In this document: in pieces, positions 20,582 through 31,569 of the stretch | How positions within the stretch are numbered: the first letter of the stretch is position 1 | Layout of the letters: each line of letters starts with the position of its first letter | Source: Piezodorus guildinii | Taxonomy: Eukaryota > Arthropoda > Insecta > Hemiptera > Pentatomidae | Direction of reading: 5' to 3' | Length of the DNA stretch: 64,000 nucleotides | NCBI GenBank assembly: GCA_023052935.1 | Contig: CM041292.1 | Location: 96,153,237-96,217,236, forward strand | Position numbers and translations under genes: made by a program | The notes under the pieces: model-generated | The model's database searches: none | What the model was told of the DNA's origin: nothing | What the model saw: only the letters and a program-made list of their open reading frames with translations

Positions 20582-21900
20582 ATGGAGAGTCAGAAGAAAA
20601 TTGTTAATCTTACGGTGCAGGGGGTCGGATCCCCAGTACCGGCGTCCAGGAAGGCGGGTTCCGGGACGTCGTCATCAAACGACCGCAATGTTGCAGTAGT
20701 GGATCACTTGGCTGCTGTAGCATCTCATGCCTCAAGTGAAGAAAAAAAAAGAGAAGTATGGGCACTGCTTGGAGATGAAGTTAGTAAAATTCACGATTTC
20801 GTCATGAAACAGCGTAATGTCCACAATATAATTAAAGCTCATGTGTGTACGATCCGGATGTTTTATGAAAAAGTGTCTAGAATGGAGGGAGAAACATCTC
20901 TTCAAGCGGTAACAGAAAACAGTTGTGGAACGCAGACATCGCCTAGCCAACCTGTTTTCTATGAAGGACCTGAACGAAGGACACCACCTCCTCATCCAAA
21001 AAAGAAGAAAAAGAGGAAAAAAAAGACAAGAGTATGGAATGGACTGGAAGAACATGTTCCTCTTCCAGCTGAAATTAATCCCTCCAGTGACCGACCGGCT
21101 AATCAATGGCAGACGGTGAAAGCCAAAAGGGAAAAGAAGAAGGTGGTCATAATGGCAAAAAAAAGTACGAGACCTGCTCGTCCTGATGCCTTAATGGTTA
21201 CCGCAAAGGAGGGATCATCATATGCAGATGTATTGCGAACGTTGAGAAGCAACCCGGAGCTTCAAGCGATAGGGGAAAACGTCCAAAAATTCGAAAGAGC
21301 CAAAAAGGAAGTCTCATTTTGGTTTTAGATAAAAAGGTGCAGCAAAGGACAGAAGAATTCCGTTCTACCATAGCAGAAAAAATGGCTGACAAAGCAGAGG
21401 TCACCAGCAAGATTGACTCTGTCGCCATTGAATTAAAGGATCTAGACGAATTGGCGGTAGCTGAAGAAGTGCACAAAGCACTTCAAAATCAAATAAACGG
21501 GGCAGAGAATATTGAAATCTCTGTTGTTAAATCTCTTAGGAAGGCTTACGGGGGCACACAGACAGCTGTGGTAGTACTGCCCGCTGAATTGGCCAGAAAA
21601 GTCCTTGAAAAGCGCACCATTCGTGTAGGTTGGATTAACAGCCGAGTGAGGGAAAAGATTTCTTTCAGAGATGTTTCCGATGCCTTGCATATGGACACAT
21701 TGCTCGGAAATGTAACGGTCCTGACCGCGACGGGACTTTGCTTGCGATGCGGCGAAGACGGACATCCAGCCAAGGAATGTACTGCAGAGCGGCGCTGTCT
21801 TCTATGCCCTGAGGATAGAAACCGTAGACACGCGACAGGTGGCTTTGGCTGTCCCGTTTATCAACAGGCAATCAAAGAGGTCGGTCATCACGCAAGATGA
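20582..21900 (+). pseudogene. R1-B ORF1 (gag-like)
   Basis: The ATG at 20582 begins MESQKKIVNLTVQG. The first half is a basic linker (KKKKKRKKKTRVW, 21002-21040) and then SSYADVLRTLRSNPEL. Near 21310-21320 one base is lost in an A/G-rich run, and the next frame continues GSLILVLDKKVQQRTEEFRS. A conserved gag region of the R1 clade follows (AVVVLPAELARKVLEK, IRVGWINSRVR), then the knuckles CLRCGEDGHPAKEC and CLLCPEDRNRRH. The stop TGA (21898-21900) overlaps the ORF2 ATG (21897) as ATGA. One frameshift is the only visible lesion. Confidence 0.87.
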
Positions 21901-24896
21901 GATTTTTATAATAACTAAATCTAAACCACTGCGAAGCGGCCCAGGATCTTTGCTGGCAAACTATAAATGAGAAGGGTATCGACGTTGCTGTACTGTGTGA
22001 ACAGTACAAAAACATGGAAAATTCCTGTTTCTGGAAGACGGACAAAACCGGAAGAGCAGCTGTCTGGGTAAGGAAGGGTTATTTTATTCAGAAAACCCAG
22101 AAAAATTTAACAAATGACTTCGTTTGGGTTAAGGTGGGTGGTATCTACATCAGTAGTGTCTACGCACCTCCAAGCGCTTCTCAAGTTGAATTCGAAAAAC
22201 TGCTTGATGAAATTGTACAGGAACTGCGAGGTTGTCAACCTCTAGTCATAGCAGGAGATTTTAACGCTTGGGCTACGGCATGGGGAAGCAAAGAGACGAA
22301 TAAGAGAGGTGAGTGTGTACTCGACGTATTCGCTGCGCTAGACGTTGTGCTCTTAAACACAGGGTCCACCCCTACTTTCACCAGAAATGATCGCGTTTCG
22401 ATTGTTGATCTGACTTGTGTTAGTCCATGCCTTGTTTCTGACAATAAATGACACGTAAGTCAACTCTATACCCACAGCGATCACCGAGCAATTTGTTTCG
22501 AAGTCGAAGTCCCGGGTACATTAAGGAAAACATTCCATACGAAACGATCAGTGTGGAACCATCGATCATTTGACCGAGATTCCTTTGTCACAATGATAGA
22601 GGATGAAGTCACATTACTCGGACCGGCAGAGGAAAAAGTCAAACAACTAATGAAGCTTATCACTGACGCCTGTGATGCTTCAATGACTAAAACACGGAAA
22701 ACAACCCGTCACATACCAGTGTATTGGTGGAATGAAGAGATCACCGCCCTCCGAAAAACTTGTCTCCGTACAAGGAGGCTAACCCAAAGAGCGAGAGGTC
22801 GCCCGACATATAAAGTTCGGAAACAGGAACATCGGGACGCAAAAAAGCACTTGGTCAAGGCAATCAAAGATGCGAAGCGTAAATGTTGGCAGAAACTCTG
22901 CGAAAAAGTAGATGAGGATACGTGGGGAAGGCCATACAAAATAGTTATGGCAAGGCTAAAAAGCTCAAATTTATCGCCACCCAGCTCTCCTGACCTATTG
23001 GAGAAAATAGTTTTAGAGCTGTTCCCAACAAGACCAGAAGTCGTCTTCGATATAATACCGCACCTAGAACAGGACCAGGTACCGGAAATCGCACAAGAAG
23101 AACTTGAGACAGCCTGTCGCAAAGTAGGGGATAAAAAGCCTCAGGACCGGATAATGTTCCAAACTTTGCTCTAAAAACAGCAGTCAGAAGCAGACCAGAA
23201 CTCTTCCTGGATGTTTACAACTCCTGTCTCCGTGAAGGGAAATTTCCAGTTGAGTGGAAAAAGCAGCAATTGGTACTCCTACCAAAAGGTAAAGGGTCTC
23301 CAGATGACCCTACATCCTACCGTCCAATCTGTCTTCTAAACACTGCGGGTAAAATTCTGGAGAGGATTGTGTGCAATAGAATTACAAATCATATTGAGGA
23401 AAGCCGAGGATTGTCTGAAAATCAATATGGTTTTCGGAAAGGTAGGTCAACAGTCGATGCAATAGACTTTGTGATAAAGTCAGCCAGAGAAGCCACTGCA
23501 GGAAAAAGATGGAGAAGGGGTGGAAAAAAGTATTGCGCCGTGATAACGTTAGATGTCAAGAATGCGTTTAACTCAGCAAGATGGGATTGCATCATGGAAC
23601 AGTTGAGTAAGAAAAAACTTCCACAGTACCTCCTTAAGATTATCAGAAGTTATTTTTCTGACAGAATCCTGAGGTATGCAACAGACGCAGAACCAAAAAC
23701 CTACAAAATAACTGGTGGCGTTCCTCAAGGTTCCGTATTAGGACCGTTGTTATGAAATGTTATGTACGATGCCGTACTCAGACTTCCTATGCCGGAAGGA
23801 ACTACCACGGTAGGATTCGCAGACGATCTTGCTATCGTTGCTCGAGGAAAGCTTTTGGAGGAGATAACGTACAAGGCCAACAAAGCAATATTTGATATAA
23901 GCCAGTGGCTTTCGTCTGTGGGCCTACAACTGGCTGACCATAAGACTGAGGCTGTACTTATTACCAGCAGGAAAGTGAGGGAAAAAATCAATTTGACCGT
24001 TGGAGAGATTAACATTCCCTCAAAGCCCTCTATTAAATACCTAGGTGTGCAGATTGATGCCAGGCTGCGGTTTGATGAACACTTGCAGGTAGTCTCCATG
24101 AAAGCTACGAAAGTAACGAACGCACTTTCTAGAATCATGCCAAATATTGGTGGGCCTGCACAAAGCCGGAGGAGGCTCCTTGCTAATGTAACCAACTCAG
24201 TGCTTTTATATGCTGCACCAATCTGGTGTCATAGCTTCCAAGTGAGATCGTATTCTCGTAAGGCGATTAGTGTCCATCGCAGAAATGCCCTGCGCGTCGC
24301 AATAGAATTTCGCACTGTATCATATGATGCCGTGTGCATCATTGCCGACATAATTCCAATAGATCTACTGGCCGAAGAGCGTGGCAGAATCTACCGCAGA
24401 AAACGTGAAGCGCCAGAGGAGCATTGGCTAACATTAGCGAAAGACGAGAGACTGGAAACTCTTCGCATATGGCAGAGACGCTGGGACGCATCAACATCTG
24501 GAAGGTGGACAAACCGTCTGATACCAGATATTACATCGTGGATGATACGCACACATGGAGAGGTTGATTATTACCTTACTCAACTGCTCTCTGGACATGG
24601 CTGCTTCAGGTCATATCTCCACAGGTTCAAGCTGGATAAAGAATCATCGTGTACCAACTGTCCTCGTTTGGATGAAACAGTGGAACATGCTTTCTTCGCA
24701 TGCAAGAAATTTACCTTGGAAAGGTTCAGCTAGATATGGTGTTGGGTGAAAGATCCACACCGGAAAATCTGGTACAGCTCATGTTGACCAGCCAAGAAAA
24801 CTGGAATGCTGTTTCAGATTATGCTGGGAAAGTCGGAAGAATACTGAGAACCGAGGAGCGAGCGAGAAGAGGTCAAGTACCGTCAAGTATGCAGTA
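21897..24896 (+). pseudogene. R1-B ORF2 (endonuclease, RT, CCHC)
   Basis: The start is MRFL, then two in-frame TAA codons (21909-21914), then LNLNHCEAAQDL, the R1 endonuclease N-terminus. VAVLCEQY, YISSVYAPPSA, VIAGDFNAWATAWGS and THSDHRAICFEV follow, giving the catalytic E, D/N and SDH positions. RT shows SYRPICLLNTAGKILER, ITLDVKNAFNSARW, GGVPQGSVLGPLL and FADD (23817-23828). Near the C-terminus are GHGCFRSYL and CTNCPRLDETVEHAFFAC. Lesions are the TAA pair, TGA at 22449 and at 23753 (where tryptophan is expected), and frameshifts near 23145 and 24725. It is otherwise full length. Confidence 0.88.
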
Positions 24897-25085
24897 GAGA
24901 AGTAGGCGCTTAGCCATCCTGTCCACCGCGAAGTAATGCTTGCAAGCAGTTCCGCGGTGTGTCATCGCATAGAATGTAGGTGGTTTTTAGTGAGTAAGAA
25001 TCTCACACTGTTGTGGATTCAGTTGCCCACTTCGTCTTATGAAAGATTTTCCCCTACAATAAAAAAAAAAAAAAAAAAAAAAAAA

Positions 25086-25221
25086 CACACACACAGACCT
25101 TTTTGCGGGACTCGGTTATTTGGACTCAGGGGACCCTAAAACGTGTATTTGCGTTGAAAACTGGAATTCGAAAATTTTCACGATCGCAATACTTCCCCTT
25201 ACTATATATTGTAAGTGAAAG
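25086..25221 (+). repeat. DR1 dispersed repeat, copy A, right part
   Basis: After the (AC)n tract it reads GACCTTTTTGCGGGACTCGG, TTTGGACTCAGGGG, AAACGTGTATTTGCGTTGAA and ends with GTAAGTGAAAGT. That end is the inverse of ACTTTCACTTAC at the left end (19707). Matching pieces in the opposite orientation are at 28030-28245 and 34381-34574. Confidence 0.8.
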
Positions 25222-25258
25222 TAAAAATCAATTAATTTGAAGGGAGAGAGTATTATAT

Positions 25259-25385
25259 GTAATCGATATGATTGCATTGTTGACTCATTGTTCGCTCTCA
25301 AAACACACAACAGTGATCATATGATTTTAATTTTTCAAACAAATATTTGTTCAGAATTACAATGTCTATTCAAGAACACAACAGT
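25259..25385 (+). repeat. Partial solo LTR of the Gypsy-1 family
   Basis: CGATATGATTGCATTGTTGA, CATTGTTCGCTCTCAAAACA, CAACAGTGATCATATGATT and TTCAAGAACACAACA match 18169-18291 in order with few differences. The beginning of the LTR is missing. Confidence 0.7.
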
Positions 25386-27222
25386 AACTGAGAAGAATCC
25401 CTCCTTACGACCGCTTACTATAAATTCTCTTGAATCACAAGCGAACCGAGATATATAAAATACAAGGTCACCTTTTCTTTATACATTAACTTTGAGAGCG
25501 TTGTATACCAGAAAATTCATTTCAGAAGCCTAATGTAGATTATATAAAGCACAAGACGATGTCTAGATGCGATAGATAGTCATCATAAGGTACTTAGATA
25601 GTAACATAGAGATGGTACGTTATAGTATTACATTACCCAACTTGTTCAACAATCATCTTAAGAGTATTTGTTTTAATTCAAATTAGTATCTGCCAATTTT
25701 TTTCCTGTGTTAGTGGAAGAAAGTCTTTGAAGAAACTATTAAATAGCTTTAAATAGTAAGTACTAGGTAGACAACTTTTAACTGTTATATCAGCAGACTT
25801 ATTTAAACCAGATAAATTATGGGCGTAATTCATTTACCTCCTTCCCCTCCCCATAATAAATATTTGTTCATATATCAAATTCGAACTTTTAGAATTGGGG
25901 CTAACAACTGCATACTTAACTTTCTAATGATTTCTAAAATTAACTGATTTAATATTATCAAACTGCATTTATCAGCATCTATAATGAATAATGTAACTGT
26001 TTAGCAATAAAAAACATCACTAATAACAGCCAAAATCCAACTGTCAATACAAAAAACCATGTCATAATAAAGTCGGGTCGAAATAAGAATTCGCTAAGGC
26101 GGTATGCCGCAGAGCCATTACTAAAAATATTGTAGGAGGTACGAGGTAAATATTTCCTTATCAGCGTCAGGCTGAGCTGTTTTGATCACCCTTAACTTGG
26201 TGCTATAAACTAGGTGCCATAAAACGTTTGTTGCCGTTATCAAAGCCATCCGATCTCTGTTCCATCCCCTTACAGCAACTTTACGGCTTTTATTACCTAT
26301 TCTTTTCGGCAGGCAGTACGACTTTTTATTTTAGGTTGGATGATATCCATAAAATCTTCAACAGAAAAAAATTTTGAATCGTCAGAACTTATTATAAAGA
26401 CAACAACAAGACACAAAAATAAACAAATTAAAATATTTTATTTTATACGTCAAGATCTTTCGATAGCTCTTCGGCACTCATCACAAGGAAATTTCATAGT
26501 TGATAGCGTATGAAGAGAGAGTTTTTATTCATTTTTATTTCCCCTATTTCAGGATTATGTAGTTCCTGTAGCAATAGTACCTACCATGAAATGTACGTGA
26601 TACGGTTTAGCCCATTCTAAGTCTACCTTCTTTATTCTTAAAGCCCAGCGTATGGCTTTGTCTCAACTTAGAGCATATATTTTAAAATTATATGTATCTT
26701 GCATAAAATTATAATAAAGGAGTCCATGAAAAGTGTTTGTTTGGAATAACTGTATTAGAACATACCAAATATCATAATGTGTAGAGAAAGGTACTGCCTG
26801 TAATGTTCGAAAACCGGAAAAGGATATATCCTTGTGGTTTTGTTCCTCGTTCACCAACTAGCCATTGCGCCTTCAATTCGATTTATATTTTACTTCCCTT
26901 ATCAATTTATTTCAATGATACTTACGGAGCAGGAGTATGGTTCTACACTTGACAAGGCGTGACAAGACTTTTGGATTTTGTAGAGAATAAATTGAGGATA
27001 CTTGGTCCTGTTGAGAGGGAACTATATGGAGAAGAATATAGAATACGAATATCCAAGACTTGTATTAAGACAATAAACCGTTAAGCTCAATAATAAAATT
27101 TAGGTTAAGTTTAAAATATAATATATTCTTACACCGAACTTTCAAGTTACTTCAGTTCTGAATTGTTTTAATTTTTAAGTAGAAAAAAAAAGAAAAAGAT
27201 AGATTTTCGAAGTGTAATATTA
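25386..27222. other. Unassigned AT-rich region
   Basis: I see no gene with supportable features in these 1.8 kb. The short frame at 26663-26857 has no recognisable domain. Confidence 0.5.
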
Positions 27223-27759
27223 TTACACGTAACAATCACTCACGTAATCCTCTTCAACGGAAGAGAGGTCTGTTGAAGAGTGCAATACTTCCAAACTCTC
27301 TCCTGTATCAATCTCATGCTCGCTGTTCTTCAAGATTCTCCATCTATTGGTTATGAAGCAGTCGAACAGCATCAGCACAAGTACAGCTTCAGCAAACAAA
27401 GCCAAACTCCTCGATTTGAATATAACGTCGAAAACAAGTGAGAATATAGTACAGTTAAGGGCAGAAAATAATCGGCAATATAGCCAGTCCTTGCAAACCT
27501 CGTTTCTGAAGCGAAACAACTGTAGACCGACGAAGCTCGGGAACCAAGCGATGAGGCTAAACAGACAACAAAGATCAAATAACAAAATTTGGAAAGTGTA
27601 TCCATCTTCTGGACGTGAGAGATAATAAAGCCACGCGAAAAGAGATCCAATTGTGCAGGAAGCGAACATGATGCACTCGGCTGTGCACAGTACCAACATT
27701 AACAGCTCCAGATTAACAGCACGGTACCAGCCGTTTAATCTAGGTTTAATATTAATCAT
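27223..27759 (-). CDS. Putative four-helix membrane protein, possible host gene
   Basis: This is a 178-residue open frame starting MINIKPRLNGWYRAVNLELL. Four hydrophobic segments are visible at about residues 18-47, 54-83, 93-115 and 117-137, arranged as two hairpins with a short cytosolic or luminal loop. The C-terminus (about 140-178) is acidic and serine-rich (SSTDLSSVEEDYVSD). It matches no transposon protein that I recognise and is not repeated in the window. The TAA stop is followed by AT-rich DNA. Codon content is balanced compared with the AT-rich flanks, which supports real coding. It may be a single-exon gene or a terminal exon, since the start context is weak (AAGGTATGA). I cannot name the family. 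The best guess is an insect tetraspan-like membrane protein of unknown function. Confidence 0.5.
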   Translation of the reverse strand: MINIKPRLNGWYRAVNLELLMLVLCTAECIMFASCTIGSLFAWLYYLSRPEDGYTFQILLFDLCCLFSLIAWFPSFVGLQLFRFRNEVCKDWLYCRLFSALNCTIFSLVFDVIFKSRSLALFAEAVLVLMLFDCFITNRWRILKNSEHEIDTGESLEVLHSSTDLSSVEEDYVSDCYV

Positions 27760-28029
27760 ACCTTATATTTGATATATTAAATACTGTTTATCACAACAAA
27801 CTATTTTAGACAAATTAAAGACATATGTTAAAAAATCTATACGCAGTTGTTTTCATACAAACGTCATGTTTACCTGACACAATGAATCACAATCCCATAT
27901 ATTTATTTTAAATACTTTTTTTTTTTTAAGTTTCACTGACTCCAACATCTTCAACCAACTAACGTGATAATAAATAATTTCCGAGATACCTTAGCATAAA
28001 TTTATAATTTACTTCCCGAATACAAATAT
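27760..28029. other. AT-rich flank upstream of the membrane protein frame
   Basis: A promoter for the minus-strand gene would lie here. No clear TATA/initiator pair stands out against the AT-rich background. Confidence 0.35.
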
Positions 28030-28245
28030 TTTACTTTCACTTACCTGTATATAAAATATATAGTAAGAGAAATATCGCGATTGTGAAGATTTTTCACAAT
28101 AATTTTAGTTTTCACAGAAAATGCACGTCGGAGGGTTCTCTGAGTCCAAACTAATAAGTCCCGCAAAAGGGTTTTTATGTTTGTTAGCACGAATACAAGA
28201 AGTCGAAACTGAAATTTCATATTCCAGACTGTTGATCAATGGATG
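28030..28245 (-). repeat. DR1 dispersed repeat, copy D (right-end part)
   Basis: TTTTACTTTCACTTACC opens the plus-strand reading, then ATCGCGATTGTGAAG, TTTAGTTTTCAC, TGCACGTCGGAGGGTTCTCT, GAGTCCAAACTAATAAGTCC and CGCAAAAGGGTTTTT. It corresponds to copy A's right part read from the other strand. Confidence 0.7.
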
Positions 28246-28249
28246 TTAC

Positions 28250-28816
28250 TGCACCTTTTTCCCGAATGACAACAATCCTGAATTGCCTTTTTATACGATG
28301 CACTTAACACTTTTTTAATTTGTTAATAACGACTCTCTCGGGACATATATCCCACCATCAGAGATATTTAAACCCCTAAAGGCAAAAATCTTAAATGAAT
28401 TGCAGCAGACCTGAGATATATAACGAAATAACAAGCTTTTAAGACATAAAACCCACTGCCAGCTCCTGGGCCACATCTTCCAGAAAATGCCGTGAGGAGG
28501 TAGTTATCATCTTACTGAGGATATGACACTGTCGACTCACCCATGAGTATCTCATCACAAGAAAAATCCGCCTCAATGTAATCACTGTAAAGAGACCCTC
28601 ACGGCGAGTGATATTTTTCAGAACTGTCTATGGTACAGGAGAGAAATTGAAATATGTGGCGTACCACGCACGCTAGGTCTCTGCAGCTTTGAGCGATAAA
28701 GAAGCTACTATCAACAGTACCATTGAATTTTATAAAGAATATTCGTTTGTTTCAGCAAATTTATCTTATCTAAATTTTTTATTTATATTCTTTTTATATA
28801 TTATTTTCTCTTCATT
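28250..28816. other. Unassigned stretch
   Basis: I see no supported gene or repeat. Confidence 0.45.
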
Positions 28817-28832
28817 ATACAGTTTAACCTAA
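28817..28832. repeat. Target-site duplication of RTE-B, left
   Basis: ATACAGTTTAACCTAA is repeated exactly at 29637-29652. Confidence 0.9.
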
Positions 28833-29636
28833 TAATAATAATAGGCTTATCGAAACCGAAGGTTCGATGCCGATACCACCAAACTCCGCCTGCACAGACC
28901 CGTCCAATGTTCACCGTTCAAGCCCAAGTCCCCGAGATCAGCCTTAACGCAATCCTCCCACCGACGCTTGGGCTTACCTTTCGGACGCCTACCAGTCGGA
29001 TCAGCGAATAACAACTTTCTCGGAATCCGTTCCTCATCGACCCCAACTACTTTACTCGCCCATTGGAGTCTCCGCGATACAACCTTCTAAACTCCCCAGT
29101 GGCCTCATCTCTCTTCGGACCAAATATTTTACGCAGTACCTTATTTTGGAAAACCTAAAGTCGTTCATCCTTCAAAGTAAGCGGCCACGTTTCACATCCG
29201 TAAAGAACCATAAAGTTTTTAGACAGAAGCCGCGAGCTAAGTAATTTAGCAACTGAATAACACACATTTCCAGCCTTTAACCGGGACTTATTTACTTCTA
29301 GGATTTCATTCTTTCTTGTTATCATTAAACCTAAATACTTGAATTTCTCTACGTGTTCAAAAGTATGCCCTGATATATCAATATTACCAAGATCACCACC
29401 ATTTCTGCTACTAATCATATACTTCGTCTTATCGGTATTTAATTTCAGTCCTATTTCTTTACCGGTTTTTATTAACACGCTTGTATTTAGTTGTATGGTT
29501 TCCGAGTCTTCACCTAGCAGTATCAAATCATCGCCATACCCAAAAACCGGAAATATTACTTATATTTAAACCATTGACGGTACACGCCACCTTTTCTATG
29601 ACATATTCTAAAGCTATATTAAATAAAACAGGTGAA
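28833..29636 (-). mobile_element. RTE-B: 5'-truncated RTE-like element with (TAA)n tail
   Basis: This 804-bp minus-strand insertion is flanked by a perfect 16-bp duplication. The 3' end (left side) is a short (TAA)4 run rather than poly-A, a habit of RTE-like elements. It is truncated within RT. Confidence 0.85.
28850..29636 (-). pseudogene. RTE-B RT end and C-terminal domain
   Basis: From the 5' truncation it reads PVLFNIALEYVIEKV, then the catalytic YGDD (GYGDDLILLGEDSET, about 29496-29540), GLKLNTDKTKYMISSR, and VEKFKYLGLMITRKNE. The C-terminal domain follows: YGCETWPLTLKDERL, NKVLRKIFGPKRDEA, VVGVDEERIPRKLLFADP, GRRPKGKPKRRWEDCVKADL. Stops and frame changes separate these blocks (for example a stop after DERL and a deletion before RLQWAS). 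The domain order is that of the endonuclease-reverse transcriptases common in insect genomes. Confidence 0.82.
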
Positions 29637-29652
29637 ATACAGTTTAACCTAA
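29637..29652. repeat. Target-site duplication of RTE-B, right
   Basis: This is the second exact copy of ATACAGTTTAACCTAA. Confidence 0.9.
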
Positions 29653-31569
29653 AATTTAATTTTATATATTTTATTATTTTAAAGTTATTATTCTTTATTT
29701 TATTTCTTTACTTTTTTTTCTTTTTTCCTTTATTTGTTTTACTTTAGTATTATTAGTTATTTGTGTTTAATTCATATTTTATTAAACTTTTATATATTAT
29801 TATTAGTTATATTAATTTTTTAGCAATATTATTTCTTTAATTTATTTTATTTTATTTTTATTATTTGTTTATGTTATTGTATTATTTATTTGTTTTAGTA
29901 TTATCTTCTTTGTTTTAGTTTCTTAATTTTTTTTCTGCTATCTTCATTTTGTTAAATCGTTTATCTTTTTGTTTTGTTTTTTGTAAAGATGTGAGGGCGA
30001 TAATAACCATCAGCAGTTTTTTTCCTCTTAAAATTAAAACAATAGCAACGACTCCCTCGCGTTATGATTATACTTACTATATTGATGTTAAATTAAATTA
30101 TTATTTTGACATAGATTTTTAATCAACAAATATCAATAATATACTGAAAGGGAAAAAAGCAGAAAATATATTTTCCCAGACTCATTTTTTCTTTTCCGCA
30201 TAGAATAATAATAATTAAATGTACAGTGTATAGTTGGAAAAAGAATAAAGGGATAGTTTTAAGAGACTACCCTAATAAATAAATGATTTGATGGTATGGT
30301 AGAAACCCAAAATCAACAGTAATGTAAACCGATAAAATGTGAAAGTTAAACATTTTCAAATGCGAGTACTTTTTTATTTCAACAAATGAGATTAGGGTTA
30401 ATTCAACCTAATCGGGTTGCTTTATTATAACAGAAAACCTAAATTTATTCTATAATTGAATGAGGGCCTATTCTCCTGTCACTGTTTACCTTGAAAAAAT
30501 ACATCTCACAATGTAATTTGATGCTAAAAGGAAATTAAAAAAGCAACAAAAGAATAAGAAATTAAATCTGTAAAAGGACCCTGACAACGAAAATTGGATT
30601 TGTATTTCAATTTAAGCTTTGATTTCATACAAACGAGGTTCCAAGAAATAAGTCTCTTGTTTATTAGGTCGGTTGCGAGGTGTTTTGAAGATGTTCTGTT
30701 TGATAAAAATGTATTTATTAGAAATAATATATAGTACAAACTAAAAAGCTTAGGAATGATTAAAAAGAATTTATTTTGAACATATAGCATGAAAAAATGA
30801 CATTCGACAGCACAACACTATTTATTGCACCTGAACAACATACCAACTAATAATAGGCATGTTTTTGAATTAAGTAATTCCGAACGACAGAACACGTATA
30901 AACTTACAACCATAAATTTACGGAATCACTTACTTAAATGAACTAATCTAAACCTTATTTATGATGAAAATATGAACAGAAGATTCTTAGTATTACATTA
31001 TACTATAAGGTACTTTCTGTAGGTAAATTATTTTATTGCAGCACAGGTACTAATCCTTGGGCCCAGGGAAGCGTCCAGGTATGTGGGGCGAAAGCTCGCC
31101 AATACTATTGGAGATAGGCAATATTTTGTTATATCTTAAAGGGCCATCGGATATTTCGTGGAAAATATAATCATTTTAAGAGGCAAAGGAAGTCTTAAAT
31201 TAAAATTTATTTTTATTAACTGTGACTAAATTTTATAAGTAAATCTTATTTTATAACTATACGAAAAAATATATATATTTTTTCTTTGGTTGCTCACCTA
31301 CAATAATATCACGGGTAGTGAATATATTATAAACCATAATGGGAGGAATTACTTAATAAACATAGGGAGGGATACCTCAACAAGCAAACTTCGGTCTATC
31401 GACACAACTTGCTCTGGCCATTAAGCTTCGAGTTAGAGGTCGCAAGAGTCTCCTACTAAGGCTCATATAGTTACGCCTTAATTCAACTAAGCTTCATACA
31501 CGACGTAAACAAAAAATGAAAAGCCGATAAAAGTATAAGAATGCATAAAATCAGTCACTATGTCACGAT
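29653..31569. other. Very T-rich/AT-rich region without recognised genes
   Basis: 29650-29990 is extremely AT-rich (TTTAT/ATTATT runs). No gene is supported anywhere in the stretch. Confidence 0.5.

Larger units (their letters stand above)
20446..25085 (+). mobile_element. R1-B: near full-length R1-clade element in an (AC)n tract
   Basis: It contains a 5' UTR, ORF1 with zinc knuckles, ORF2, a 3' UTR and poly-A (25061-25085). On the left it abuts CACACACACAC (20435-20445) and after the poly-A comes ACACACACACAG, so it sits within an (AC)n stretch in the middle of a DR1 repeat. R1-clade lineages with this preference are known (Mino at AC repeats, Waldo at ACAY repeats). The gene order and C-terminal CCHC motif fit the R1 clade. 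Confidence 0.88.

Noticed and set aside
20732..21106. Minus-strand frame of 124 codons
   Set aside because: It is a shadow of R1-B ORF1; the phenylalanine-rich translation mirrors the AAG/GAA-rich plus strand.
26430..26495. A second hammerhead-like motif (GTGATGAGTGCCGAAGAGC ... GAAAG on the minus strand)
   Set aside because: The first C of the core is G and the would-be stem II does not pair beyond its first base pair.
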